From positions 1 through 54,457 of the forward strand of contig VKHL01000177.1 of NCBI GenBank assembly GCA_015146655.1: DNA of 54,457 nucleotides, given 5' to 3'. The translations under genes and the position numbers were made by a program. Shown here piece by piece: positions 9,766 to 19,309 of this stretch. The notes below the pieces were generated by a model. It had not been told where the DNA came from, did not search any database, and saw nothing but the letters and a program-made list of their open reading frames with translations. Source of the DNA: Ochromonas danica. Lineage: Eukaryota; Sar; Chrysophyceae; Chromulinales; Chromulinaceae. How positions within the stretch are numbered: the stretch's first letter is position 1; every line of letters begins with the position of its first letter.

Positions 9766-10317
9766 TTAATCACTTGCAGTGGCAACTGTGGAGGGAATGG
9801 ATGAAGAGGGGCGGGGCTTGATGAACAGTGCTGTAGCATCGGCCGCAAGAACACCATTGACTTCCCAGGTAGCTTTGCAATGCGTCTTTCTGCCTTCATG
9901 CGAATCAATCATGACTTTCATCACTCCAGTGGAGTTGGCCTCGATCGGTCGGCGGAAGTTCACAGAGAGATTGGCAGTAAAGCCGGCATTTTCATCGCAA
10001 GCGAAGAAGATCCATCCAAAACTATTGTCAAATAGCGAGCTTATGACTCCTCCATGAACAATACCTGGATGTCCACAGAGCTTCTCACCAATCCGAACAA
10101 TGCAGGCCAACTCCGGTTCGTCGCCTTTTTGGTAGATATGATATCGTTCAATTCCTTTGGGAAACGTCATTGCACCATGAACGGCATTATGATCAGCAAG
10201 ATGTCCGAATTTCTTCAACATCTCAATATCAATGCGCCTGTAAGTGTTATCTTTCAACAGTTCTTGCACATCGTCATACTCGACTGTTTGACTTGGATCT
10301 AAGTCAATATCAGACAT
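9766..10317 (-). CDS. Hotdog-fold (4HBT/PaaI-type) thioesterase
   Basis: Single exon of 183 residues. The core LCGHPGIVHGGVISSLFDNSFGWIFF carries the hotdog motif H-G-G-x(4-6)-D with a PaaI/THEM4-like shape (catalytic Asp in the long helix), followed by strands FTANLSVNFRRPI and CKATWEVNGVLAADATALFIKP, the usual end of a 4HBT domain. The N-terminal 50 residues are acidic and carry no clear targeting signal. Substrate is probably an acyl-CoA, but the specificity cannot be told. It runs convergent to SRD5A3, with only about 220 bases between stops. Confidence 0.85.
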   Translation of the reverse strand: MSDIDLDPSQTVEYDDVQELLKDNTYRRIDIEMLKKFGHLADHNAVHGAMTFPKGIERYHIYQKGDEPELACIVRIGEKLCGHPGIVHGGVISSLFDNSFGWIFFACDENAGFTANLSVNFRRPIEANSTGVMKVMIDSHEGRKTHCKATWEVNGVLAADATALFIKPRPSSSIPSTVATASD

Positions 10318-11441
10318 CTTAACAGTAGGGAATGACTAACTTGAAAGTGAAGGAGAAGATCAGCAGCTATGAGCTGAGGTTAGTTTGTGAAGGTCTGGAA
10401 CAATCGCCTCATCACTGCTGCATCACCGTCATCTCAGCACCCCCTGCTTTGCCCACCTCGCTGCTCGAAATCTTGTTAGACTTTAAACTCGTAAAAGAAG
10501 AGATTCATGCCGACACTTCCTCCCCCAACTCCGGTTAGGAGGCGCTGGTGCTGGTGGATTAAATTGCTTTTCCCAGACCAATCCATGGGAAAGATGATGC
10601 TTGCAGAACACTGGAGACGACGTCGATAAAGTAAAGCAATAAGCGTCAATAATGTGATTTCAAGATCGAGTTTGTCAGCTTTCTATGAGAATATACTGCC
10701 AGAATACACTGAGAATATGAAAATAACATAGTTCTGATCTATCAAGAGAGATATTGTGATCCACAGCCATTTAAAGCCTTCAATAGATTGCCATCAGCAG
10801 ACTTTCTGTGCTTAGTTCAGTAATGGCTCTACCGTAGTGAATGAACATGCTGCGATTATTAGAACAAAGGGCTCGTGATCTCATCTCAATAATATCCAGT
10901 TTCTTCATCTTCGCCATTGCAGTCTACTTCATTGAATCGTTGGCTTGCAGTGCCACAAGTCACTAGCAAGCTTATTATCGACACCATGAAGCATCCCTCC
11001 CTCGTGATGTCTCTATTCTATCTATCTCTGTTTCTACAACTTTTTCGTTGAATTGGCGCGTTATATAGCGCCGACCATTCCACGACTTCTTTAAATCCTT
11101 CTAAAAGCTTCGAGTTGCGATCTGGAGATCTTTCTGCAAGACAATGGAAGGGGATTGTGTTTTCTTCGACCTGTTGTACAATAACTTGCTTCGCCGCAAA
11201 TTAGTATTCTGGATACCCTTTGTGCATACACACAATCTTCTAAATTAAAATGGGATTTCGACGTGACATACACTCAAGACGACATACGACAAATCATTCA
11301 TTTGTCCGAAAGGCATTTAAACCGTCACATTGACTGAAACGACTTTTGGGTTACAAAAACAGTTTATGAGGCGTTTCGCTCAACGGAAGATGAACAAGGG
11401 CAGGAAGAAGTCGTGAAGAAGAAGACGCGATTTTGTTTGAT
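10318..11441. other. Long intergenic region, no gene supported
   Basis: About 1.1 kb, AT-rich, between the start of the thioesterase gene and the start of the coiled-coil gene; it must hold both divergent promoters. Short open frames occur on both strands, but none shows a splice-linked extension or known motif. No tRNA-like or repeat structure was seen. Confidence 0.5.
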
Positions 11442-12697
11442 ATGGAATCTCTTTCCTTGACTGTGGATGACGATGAGTTAGATGCAACTGTTCTATTTAA
11501 ACAAGAAGCCAGTGAGTTGACTTCTGTCAAAGATCTCGCTGGCGCTTTGAGTAAATTCGGCTTTTCTCCGGATGACAAGATCAGTCGACGAGAGCTGGTC
11601 ACCATCTATAATCAGATTCGAAATGCCATGGAGCCTGAGATCTTTCGACTTGCTAACTCTGGGTGCTATAGTGAGGCGAAGGAAATGCGTGCTCGACTGA
11701 CCAATCTACGAGCTGAGTTTGACAATCTGCAATTATCAGGCGCGGCTAACATTCGCAATGACCAGCAAACACTTTTCATGCGCGCTTCACAAGAGGTCTT
11801 GAAGAACACTTCTCGAAAACATAGTGAGGAGTTGGGTCAGCAAGAGCAAGTGTTTCGACAACTTAACGACCGCCACGAGCTGTTCCACGAGATCGAGCGC
11901 ACTCACCTGGACGAGCAGATCTCACTCATCCCCACACCCAACATGCGATACTCGAAGAGACTGATCGAGCTATTCAAATCAGAATACAGCTTAAATAAGC
12001 TAAAGCAGTATGACGAGGCGATTAAAGTGCGCCGCATGATCGACAAGCTGCTCCCCCTGGAGGAGAAGAAGTTCTACGGCAAGTTCAATCAATCCATCGA
12101 GAAGATGAGAACACGACTGAATAACAACCAGAAAGAGGATGATCGAAGGTTTGAAGAGAAGATCAAGTCTGTTGAGTGGACCAACTATCGTCGAAGAGAG
12201 CAAGAGATGAAAATGTGAGTCTCTTCTCCATTGCCAGCACTCTTCCATGTCTTACCGCCTTGAATGTGAACCTGCTAGTTCGGAGCAACGGGTTACCAAC
12301 CATGCGAAGGATATGAATCACAGTCATTGCATGGAGAGCAAGCTGCATGCCGAGATGACTGTCAAGCCCTCAGCTCTCTGGCAGCGTAGAACAGGCTATG
12401 AGTTTACATCTGCCGCCTTGCGTGGCCAGCAGCTGCTTGATAATACCCGTGGGAAGAAGACAGACAAGAAAGTCTTCGCAGGTGAGACAGTCTTTGCTAT
12501 GACGACTAAACTTGTGGGGTGCCTTCTAATGTGTGCGTGTGTTTGTGTGTGTGCGTCTGTGTGCGTCTGTGTTGGAATTTATCGCAGAGTCGCTGGTGGT
12601 TAGACATGACTATGATAATGTGCCGTATGGAACGGTGATACTGGGCGGTGAATCCACTTCCTTGTCACCTCTGCCTGACTCTCCGTACAGCCCCTAG
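11442..12697 (+). CDS. Coiled-coil protein of unknown function (three exons)
   Basis: Exons 11442-12214, 12279-12481 and 12588-12697 (total 1086 bases, 361 residues, stop TAG); introns start GTGAGT and GTGAGA and end in AG. The start is the ATG at 11442; the upstream in-frame codon is TTG. The protein is highly charged and largely helical: residues about 50-255 are rich in Glu, Lys, Arg and Gln with coiled-coil character, for example AKEMRARLTNLRAEF and EAIKVRRMIDKLLPLEEKKF. Residues near 38-50 (GFSPDDKISRREL) look like a lone EF-hand-type loop. The C-terminus holds YGTVILGGES followed by a Ser/Pro-rich end. It recalls cilium- or cytoskeleton-associated coiled-coil proteins, but I cannot name a family. 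Intron 2 contains a TG-rich microsatellite at about 12531-12572. Confidence 0.75.
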
Positions 12698-13116
12698 CCA
12701 CCGCTACTGTTAGTTGGTCGTCTTTCTGTTGCTAGAAACGACTCGTGTATTTAGAATTTGAAATGTATATTTATAGTTAAACGAATTATGAGAGACAGGG
12801 TTAGTCAGGTGGTTTCGAGCGCAGTTGCAGTTGATCCGCACTGAAGCGCCGCGTAGATCATCATTTAATTAGCCTTCGTTACCAGGGATTTACTTTATCC
12901 ACTTTCTAATGATCTTTTAATGCTATCTGGTTGTTGTAGAGTTTAGACTCTATAAAGCCAGATTTAGGATTTTGAAACTGGCCTTTTGGGGAATTAGCTT
13001 TGGGCAAGTGAAGGGCTGCTGTTTCTGTGGTGAGGGCTGGCTATGGACCGAAAGTCCGAAAACGCCATTCCCTGCGGCCACAAAAGTTTATCGGCACAGA
13101 GAACCACTGCGAAATC
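12698..13116. other. Intergenic region upstream of uS11
   Basis: Non-coding 419 bases holding the 3' flank of the coiled-coil gene and the promoter and 5' leader of the ribosomal gene. Short open frames here have no coding signature. No TATA-like box is convincing. Confidence 0.45.
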
Positions 13117-13818
13117 ATGGTAGGTCTTCCTCCTTCTTGGCGTCTTCTCCACGCTTTTCTTCTATGCCATGTGCTTTCTGTTTTAATGCTGGGTGGATTT
13201 GATATTTTTTTCTAGGCTGAGGCACCCAAGAAGGAAAAGGCTGTTGAAGAGGTCACCACCCTCGAGCGCAAGGTGGCTGAGGGCGAGGAGTACTTCGCCG
13301 TCGCTCACATCTTTGCTTCTTTTAACGACACTTTCGTGGTAAGTATTGTGTTTTTATTCGTGGAATGTTTTTTGGGCTGGGCCTGTGGCGCGTTTCCTTC
13401 AGACGTCTCCCTTAGGAGGACCCCTCCATGTGTCTTCTGTGTCAGTCCTGCGAGATTCTTACCTTCTCCATGTATGTTATCCTGATAGCACGTTACTGAT
13501 CTCTCTGGCAGAGAAACCCTGTGCAGAGTGACTGGTGGTATGAAGGTGAAGGCTGACAGAGATGAGGCCTCCCCTTACGCTGCCATGCTTGCCGCTATGG
13601 ACGTCGCTGCCAAGGTCAAGGAGTTAGGCGTCACTGCTGTCCACATTAAGATGAGAGCTACTGGAGGTAACCGCACCAAGACTCCTGGTCCTGGTGCCCA
13701 ATCCGCCCTCCGTGCCCTGGCCCGTTCTGGTCTCAAGATCGGCCGCATTGAAGATGTTACCCCCATCCCCACTGACTCCACCAGAAGGAAGGGCTCTCGT
13801 CGCGGTAGACGTCTGTAA
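13117..13818 (+). CDS. RPS14: Cytosolic 40S ribosomal protein uS11 (RPS14)
   Basis: Exons 13117-13119, 13216-13338 and 13489-13818. The first coding exon is just the ATG, followed directly by a GTAGGT donor; exon 2 begins [13 protein letters not shown]. Exon 2 ends at FNDTFV and exon 3 resumes [20 protein letters not shown], exactly as in other eukaryotes. Total 151 residues, the same as human RPS14. The end, [14 protein letters not shown], is the conserved basic tail that reaches toward the 3' end of 18S rRNA. The protein sits on the 40S platform and takes part in late 18S maturation. Codons are strongly biased to C/G endings, unlike most neighbours, as expected for a highly expressed gene. 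Confidence 0.97.
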
Positions 13819-14405
13819 ATTCATTGCACAGACCAGCGCGCGGTATACTTCTCGTATATACCACCTCTTATCGCAGTGCTGACAACATTCTGTAAAGATA
13901 ACCAGCCTTTACTAACAACTGCTACTTCACTCTCATTACATAGTAAATTTCCACATGCTGCATACTGTAGGTCATGTTGCTTGCGTCAGTGGTTCGCGAT
14001 ATAGTGAACGAGAAATGAAAGTATGAGATGTACAATGTATAGGCGTTGAGACTAGTGGTCGGCTTTTGTTGTTTACGGCTGCTTTTTCAGTTAAGCGGTG
14101 ATACTAAGATAGTAAGCAGTGCAAGTACGATTTTATTGGTGTACTGTCAAGAAGTGGCACTGTATAAACTAATCAATGAAGCTAACTGATTGGTAGCCAT
14201 TCTGGAATTCTGGAAGGCTGGAGGCAAATCACACATCACCCTTCATTTCTTAAAACTCAACTTCTCCGAAATGCGAGTTTTGTTAGAGCGAGAGGAGGGG
14301 TCTTGTTGTTCATGCCATCCCTCGGTCGCTCTGGTCGCCTTCCATCGACGACCCCACCTCACCTAGTAAGGTCTTCGTGTCAAAGCGTTATTCTTCTCTT
14401 TCCGA
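13819..14405. other. Intergenic region, no gene supported
   Basis: 587 bases between uS11 and the duplicated-domain gene. AT-rich, with a small GC-richer patch near 14280-14350 just upstream of the next start codon. No RNA gene, repeat or splice-linked exon was recognised. Confidence 0.5.
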
Positions 14406-15500
14406 ATGAATATTTACAAGCAAGTTGCCGGTGCGGTCTCGATTGACATCCGTGGAGCGACAGGCCCCAATGCCATCACGATCAATGGCACCTATGACCC
14501 AATCGACGAGACATGTAACGATGCACCAGTATATCAAAAGCGTGGTGATCCTAACAAATGGATGGAGTTCTTCAATCAGTCGAAGAAATGGTACATTAAA
14601 GCTACGACGGATCGAGGCAAGGCGAGGGGCTGGCTGCGCCTGGCCTGTGACCCCATGGTCACCCCGGAGCACTGCAAGTCAACCTGTGAGGTCTGGGATG
14701 GCAGTAAGTGGGTCTCTCAGACGTCAGTAAACATTGTCACAGCGAAGCAGAGGCATGAAGAGGATATGAAAAGTGGGGCCATGCGTCGAATGCGTGCCAC
14801 ACCAGTCAAGATCTCCGGGGCCACGGGTCCTTCCGGTCCTTCCATCAATGGCATCTATGAACCAACCGATGAGATATGTGGTGGATGGCCAGTCTATCGT
14901 AAGAAAGATGATAGTGAGAAATGGTTAGAGTATATCGTAGCCTCCAATGAATGGTATGTCAAACCTTCAGCAGATAAAGGCAAGCCAGAAGGATGGATGT
15001 GTATCACCTCAGATCCTCCCACACGTCCTGAGCTAACGAAAGGGATGTGTGACGTATGGGATGGTGAACGTTGGACGTCTCAGAACACAGTGAAGATCTC
15101 AGCCGTGCCGGGACACTTCCGGTCCATGACAGAAGTGCAAATCTTCTGTAACGAAGAAATCAAAAAATCACATGAGAAGTTCACAGCAGCTCTAAATCGT
15201 ACAATAAAGTTACTACATACATCAATACCTGGAGAGAAGATAGCAGAAGGAAATGCTCAGTTGCTCTCTATAAACAATGAGATAGATAATAAATTGACGG
15301 AATTGCGAACTCAACGTGAAAGAGAACGAGAGAAAGAGCGCAAAGAGCAAGAGTATCTGTCCAGAGATGGTGAGAGTTATGAAGAAGATGACGAGGAGGA
15401 TGAAGATGAAGAAGACGAGGAGGATCTCTCAGATGATGATGACGATCTGGAAGAGGACGAAGAAGAAGAAGACTATGACGATGAGCATAGTTTGCACTGA
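14406..15500 (+). CDS. Protein with two copies of an unnamed protist domain and an acidic tail
   Basis: Single exon, 364 residues. Two tandem copies of a roughly 100-residue domain occupy residues about 10-112 and 131-235. Shared features in order: I-x-[I/G]-x-GATGP, INGxY(D/E)P(I/T)DE, PVYxKxxDxxKW(M/L)E, a W-Y-(I/V)-K strand, G-W, P-x-x-(P)E, C-(E/D)-VWDGxxW(V/T)SQ and V-(N)-I. Similar sequences occur, from memory, in algal and other protist proteins, without a firmly named Pfam family. Residues about 245-315 are helical and charged, and residues about 318-361 are almost only Glu and Asp with a few Ser and Tyr. There is no signal peptide, so it is probably cytosolic or nuclear. The acidic tail could bind basic proteins (inference). 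Convergent with EFL1. Confidence 0.85.
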   Translation: MNIYKQVAGAVSIDIRGATGPNAITINGTYDPIDETCNDAPVYQKRGDPNKWMEFFNQSKKWYIKATTDRGKARGWLRLACDPMVTPEHCKSTCEVWDGSKWVSQTSVNIVTAKQRHEEDMKSGAMRRMRATPVKISGATGPSGPSINGIYEPTDEICGGWPVYRKKDDSEKWLEYIVASNEWYVKPSADKGKPEGWMCITSDPPTRPELTKGMCDVWDGERWTSQNTVKISAVPGHFRSMTEVQIFCNEEIKKSHEKFTAALNRTIKLLHTSIPGEKIAEGNAQLLSINNEIDNKLTELRTQREREREKERKEQEYLSRDGESYEEDDEEDEDEEDEEDLSDDDDDLEEDEEEEDYDDEHSLH

Positions 15501-15691
15501 TCTTATCCTCTTCTCACTTCATAGAATACTCTTACCACATCTGATCGAATAGCTCACTTTGTAGGTTAAGAAAAGAAAGAAAACTACCAAACAAAGATAC
15601 ATTCTTCTTTACAATAGGTCATAACCAGGCAGGACTATGTCATGTCTCTCACACACACAGCCACGTGTTTGGTGGTGAAGGAGAGAACTAT

Positions 15692-18600
15692 TTACTTCTT
15701 TTTGTTCAATGTTCTTTGCTTCTCAGCGAAAACTACAACTTGCTCATCTACTGCTAGTCCTTTACGCTTTCTAACTTTGTTAATCCACGAGCGAGCGAGA
15801 TTGTGTTCGTCCAGGAATTGCTCACCAAATTCTTCCAATTCGTCTTCAGTACGCGGTCGCCAGAAAGGGTCTTGACCCATGACCTGCCAGTGTGAGAAAC
15901 TAAGTTGTGGTGCAGTGCCATTACCACTCGTACGCTTGAGTAACTCTTGCGCGAAATGGAATGATTGAACAACTGGCAAATAGGCAGAAAGCAGGAAGAG
16001 GGTAGTGCCTTCGATGATGTCCTCTTTGAACACTATTCCTCGCCTTTTACTTAACACGGCATAGAGATTGCCTAGTTGTGATTGATCACATTGAAGATCG
16101 CATTGATAAATAGGCTCGACAAGACGAACTGGACAGGAAAGAATACAGAGGCGGAGATGATCCTTCACCTCGGAGATCACCTGCCCGCTTGAAATATTCC
16201 CAAGCCTATTTGACGATTGAGATACACCACTCTCATCACTGCTATTGCTCTGGTCGTAGATGCTCTTCCTTTCATCCGTAGAGAGTACTTGATCAGCCAG
16301 GATGGAAGACATTTCGACTTTCTCTATGAGGAAGGCTAGACTATAAAGAGGTTCTTGCATGAGCGGTCCTGCCAGGCTTGTCTCCTGGAAGCCTGCAACA
16401 AATGCACTATGAATGCGCTGCCACAACTTATTACAAAGCTCCGCATTGTTCTCTCTTTGTAATTTAGCGAGGCTTGCTCCACTCTTATGAATAGCATCAC
16501 CATGTACATTTTCTTCAGCATTTATGAATCCATCGAATATCTCAAAGATTGTCTCGTTATTAAAGAGGAGGAAGTTAGTGGGGCTGTTTCGTGGACCAAT
16601 GGAGACAATGTCTTTCACTAAATGCTCAAGATGACCCAATCCGCCCAGTAATTGGATGACACTGTGGATTCGTTGAATTTCCACGTTGTTCAAACTGGCT
16701 TCCACTTCTTCAATCTCTTGACGCATTTTCTCCACGAAAGTCTTCCAAACTTGCTCGATATTCTTATTTCTATCCAAAAACTCTGAAATACCTTTGCTGA
16801 CATCCGTTGTTGATCCTGTTGACTCAGCTCCAGCAAATTGCTGCCAATGAGTGTAATAGTCGGTAAGGAAGTCATCCAGCTTGCTCACTTCAGCTGCATG
16901 TTGTTCCAAAAGAGTCATCACCTTGGTCGGTAAGGGAAAGCAACGCACGGTAAAAGCCACATTGGCATTGTTTGGGTCGGCAAGAAATCGGATTCTTCCA
17001 CCTTTTGCCTTTGACAGGTCGGGCAGGTCACACCATGGAGGAGGTAGCTGGGGAATATACGCTGAAGATGGACTGTCAAATGGGAGGATTGCTTCTCGGA
17101 AAGAAACAAGAGGCTCAGAGACTTTCACCTCGGATGTTTTCATGAACTTCTCGGACAAGGCTTTGACACACTGGTCCAAATGAAGCTCTCCCAAGCAAGT
17201 CATTGTCCACTGCCCATTGTCTTCCAGATGAATTTCGACAACGGGATCGAATTGATAAAGAGCCTGGAGTCCCTGTTCCAGTGCTCGCAGGTGGCGGTGT
17301 GATGGTGGGTCGACTGCTACTTTAAGCATTGGCTTCGCTTGGAAAGTGATAGCCTTGAGAGGAAAGGCCGTTGTCGTGGAAGACAAGGTGGCTGTCTTGA
17401 GGATATACTCTTCGAGACCCACGATACCTACAATGTTACCAGCAGGCACAGACTCTGCAGGGTAAACAGACGGTCCGAGCATAACATAGCACCCCAAGTG
17501 CTCTGCATTATCCCCTGCAGTAACATGCACCGCAGACTGAGCGATAGGTTTGCTTCCATCCGCTGAGGCCAAAGCTGCTGTAGGGTCATACTTATTGCCC
17601 AAAACAAAGAGGTCGCTAGATCGGCGCAATTCTCCAGAGAAAACTCTACCCACAGCCAGAAAGACTTCGTCTTCAGGTTTCAAGGGCGGAAGAGCTCCTC
17701 CTTCCCCATCCTCTGATGCACTACTCTCTCCAATGCTACGCAAAGCACGCTTAGCATTTAGCATCGCTATATCAGCCTTTGATAGCTCACTGACTCTAAC
17801 AGGAACCATTTTTGAAACGAAGACAACAAGCGGAGCATCTGAAGAAGCATCACAAGTTTGGATTGCCTTAAACCAAGTTTGAAGCTCCTGAATCGCCTTT
17901 CCCTTCTTCTCGTCTTGCGGTGCTTGAAGGAGCTGAAATGCTTCTGGACTCACCAAAGTCTCGGCACGCTTTGCTTGTGCTTCTCGCGGAGAGGGCATGG
18001 TGCGGACCACCATTCGTAGGAGAGAGTCAGCAAGTGGCTGCCAGCGCCTCATAATGACCTGTAAAGTGGAGCGTAGGTCACGAGGATTGGCTTCACGAGG
18101 AGCTAAAGTAATTTCTAATTCATCTTGGGCGAATTTAACCAATGCTTGCAGGTCAGGCTCCAGCAAAGCGAGCGAGTAGACCTGCCACAGTGGCTCCAGC
18201 ACAAGGGCAGCAAACATGGGCACTGCCTTCACTCCACCTTCACCATAATCAACCTTTCCAATCTTTTTCGTCTCAATATTAAGGTAGTATTCCTCGAACA
18301 GATATTGGCGGAGAATAGGTTTCTTCAATCCTATTTTCTTGGCGTAGAGGTTAACAAAGCGCATCAGTCCAAAGCCCCAGCCATCGAGAGCACTTGCAAA
18401 CTGTACATTTCCCTTATCTGGAGCAAATGTCCAGTCTAAAACAAGAGGATGGTTGTCATCCAAGATGAAGTCTGTGAAGTGAGGGTCCTCCATGGCTTCT
18501 TTCATCAGCTCGGACTTGACCAAAGTGAAGGCCAAGGCATTGACATTCTCAATCAAGCGACGAAGATGGTGGTATGCCTCAGTAGTAGAAAGACGCGATT

Positions 18601-19096
18601 CAACAATGAGGCGATCAATTTTATTCAAGACCAAACAAGGCTTCATGCGCTCACGAAGTGCCTTGTAAATGACCGCGTGGGTTTGAGTGCAGACGCCTTC
18701 TAAGACATCAACCACAACAAGTGCGCCATCGCAAAGACGCGCAGCTGTGGAGACATCAGAGGAAAAGTCAATATGACCGGGCGAGTCCACGAGGTTGATG
18801 AGATAGTCTTCTCTTCCGCCGGACGAGTTGCTTGCCGCCTCTCCCTTTTCTTCCAGCTGATAAAGCAAGGCTATCGCGGAAGAATGCATTGTAATACCTC
18901 TCTTCTGCTCTTCTTCCGTGGAATCTAAGAACCTCAGCTTGCCAGCAAGCCTCTGCGAAATGATGCCATTGGAGCTGACCAAGCTGTCTGACAATGTCGT
19001 CTTGCCATGATCAACATGAGCTAAGATACAAAAGTTTCGAATATGTTCGACATCGTGTTGTAAAGCAAGTAATTGAGATGGTTCGACTCTTGACAT
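15692..19096 (-). CDS. EFL1: Elongation factor-like GTPase EFL1 (60S maturation)
   Basis: Single exon, 1134 residues, stop TAA. The N-terminus has an EF-2-like G domain: G1 AHVDHGKTT at residues 26-34, switch segment RGITMHSSAI, G3 DSPGHIDFSSDV and G4 NKIDR. The middle and C-terminus follow EF-2 organisation, including GELHLDQCVKALSEKF. Large inserts in the domain II region, and the ending RKGLAVDEQVVVFAEKQRTLNKKK, distinguish EFL1 (yeast Ria1) from EF-2. With SBDS, EFL1 drives eIF6 release from pre-60S subunits in the cytoplasm. EF-2's diphthamide region is not kept. The start at 19096 places MSRVEPSQLLALQ just before the G domain, as in homologues. The absence of any intron over 3.4 kb contrasts with the multi-exon neighbours. 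Confidence 0.95.
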   Translation of the reverse strand: MSRVEPSQLLALQHDVEHIRNFCILAHVDHGKTTLSDSLVSSNGIISQRLAGKLRFLDSTEEEQKRGITMHSSAIALLYQLEEKGEAASNSSGGREDYLINLVDSPGHIDFSSDVSTAARLCDGALVVVDVLEGVCTQTHAVIYKALRERMKPCLVLNKIDRLIVESRLSTTEAYHHLRRLIENVNALAFTLVKSELMKEAMEDPHFTDFILDDNHPLVLDWTFAPDKGNVQFASALDGWGFGLMRFVNLYAKKIGLKKPILRQYLFEEYYLNIETKKIGKVDYGEGGVKAVPMFAALVLEPLWQVYSLALLEPDLQALVKFAQDELEITLAPREANPRDLRSTLQVIMRRWQPLADSLLRMVVRTMPSPREAQAKRAETLVSPEAFQLLQAPQDEKKGKAIQELQTWFKAIQTCDASSDAPLVVFVSKMVPVRVSELSKADIAMLNAKRALRSIGESSASEDGEGGALPPLKPEDEVFLAVGRVFSGELRRSSDLFVLGNKYDPTAALASADGSKPIAQSAVHVTAGDNAEHLGCYVMLGPSVYPAESVPAGNIVGIVGLEEYILKTATLSSTTTAFPLKAITFQAKPMLKVAVDPPSHRHLRALEQGLQALYQFDPVVEIHLEDNGQWTMTCLGELHLDQCVKALSEKFMKTSEVKVSEPLVSFREAILPFDSPSSAYIPQLPPPWCDLPDLSKAKGGRIRFLADPNNANVAFTVRCFPLPTKVMTLLEQHAAEVSKLDDFLTDYYTHWQQFAGAESTGSTTDVSKGISEFLDRNKNIEQVWKTFVEKMRQEIEEVEASLNNVEIQRIHSVIQLLGGLGHLEHLVKDIVSIGPRNSPTNFLLFNNETIFEIFDGFINAEENVHGDAIHKSGASLAKLQRENNAELCNKLWQRIHSAFVAGFQETSLAGPLMQEPLYSLAFLIEKVEMSSILADQVLSTDERKSIYDQSNSSDESGVSQSSNRLGNISSGQVISEVKDHLRLCILSCPVRLVEPIYQCDLQCDQSQLGNLYAVLSKRRGIVFKEDIIEGTTLFLLSAYLPVVQSFHFAQELLKRTSGNGTAPQLSFSHWQVMGQDPFWRPRTEDELEEFGEQFLDEHNLARSWINKVRKRKGLAVDEQVVVFAEKQRTLNKKK

Positions 19097-19309
19097 GGTG
19101 AAGAGAAAGGTCTACAGAGATCAGAGACCATAGAACGAACTCAATGGCAAGCAATTGACGAGAGCCATCGAGAAGCGCGGCGGAAAGCTGGGAGCCAACC
19201 ACAACAATCGCGTTTTTCTTGAGTCCTTCCCGCGCAAATAGCACTACAGCAGTGTTGCCATTCCACAATTCAATTCGCGTGTCTTCTTCCTTTATGCTCG
19301 CTATTGACC
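19097..19309. promoter_or_regulatory. Divergent promoter of EFL1 and the subtilisin gene
   Basis: Only 213 bases lie between the two start codons, so both promoters must sit here or overlap the genes. No known element was recognised. Confidence 0.35.

Noticed and set aside
12531-12572. TG-rich repeat as a telomere-like or regulatory array
   Set aside because: It is an ordinary microsatellite inside an intron with no unit conservation.
13339-13488. Possible snoRNA in the second uS11 intron
   Set aside because: No C/D or H/ACA box pattern with the correct spacing could be seen.
15754-18703. Many open frames on both strands overlapping EFL1
   Set aside because: They are shadows of the 1134-residue EFL1 frame, which has the family motifs throughout.
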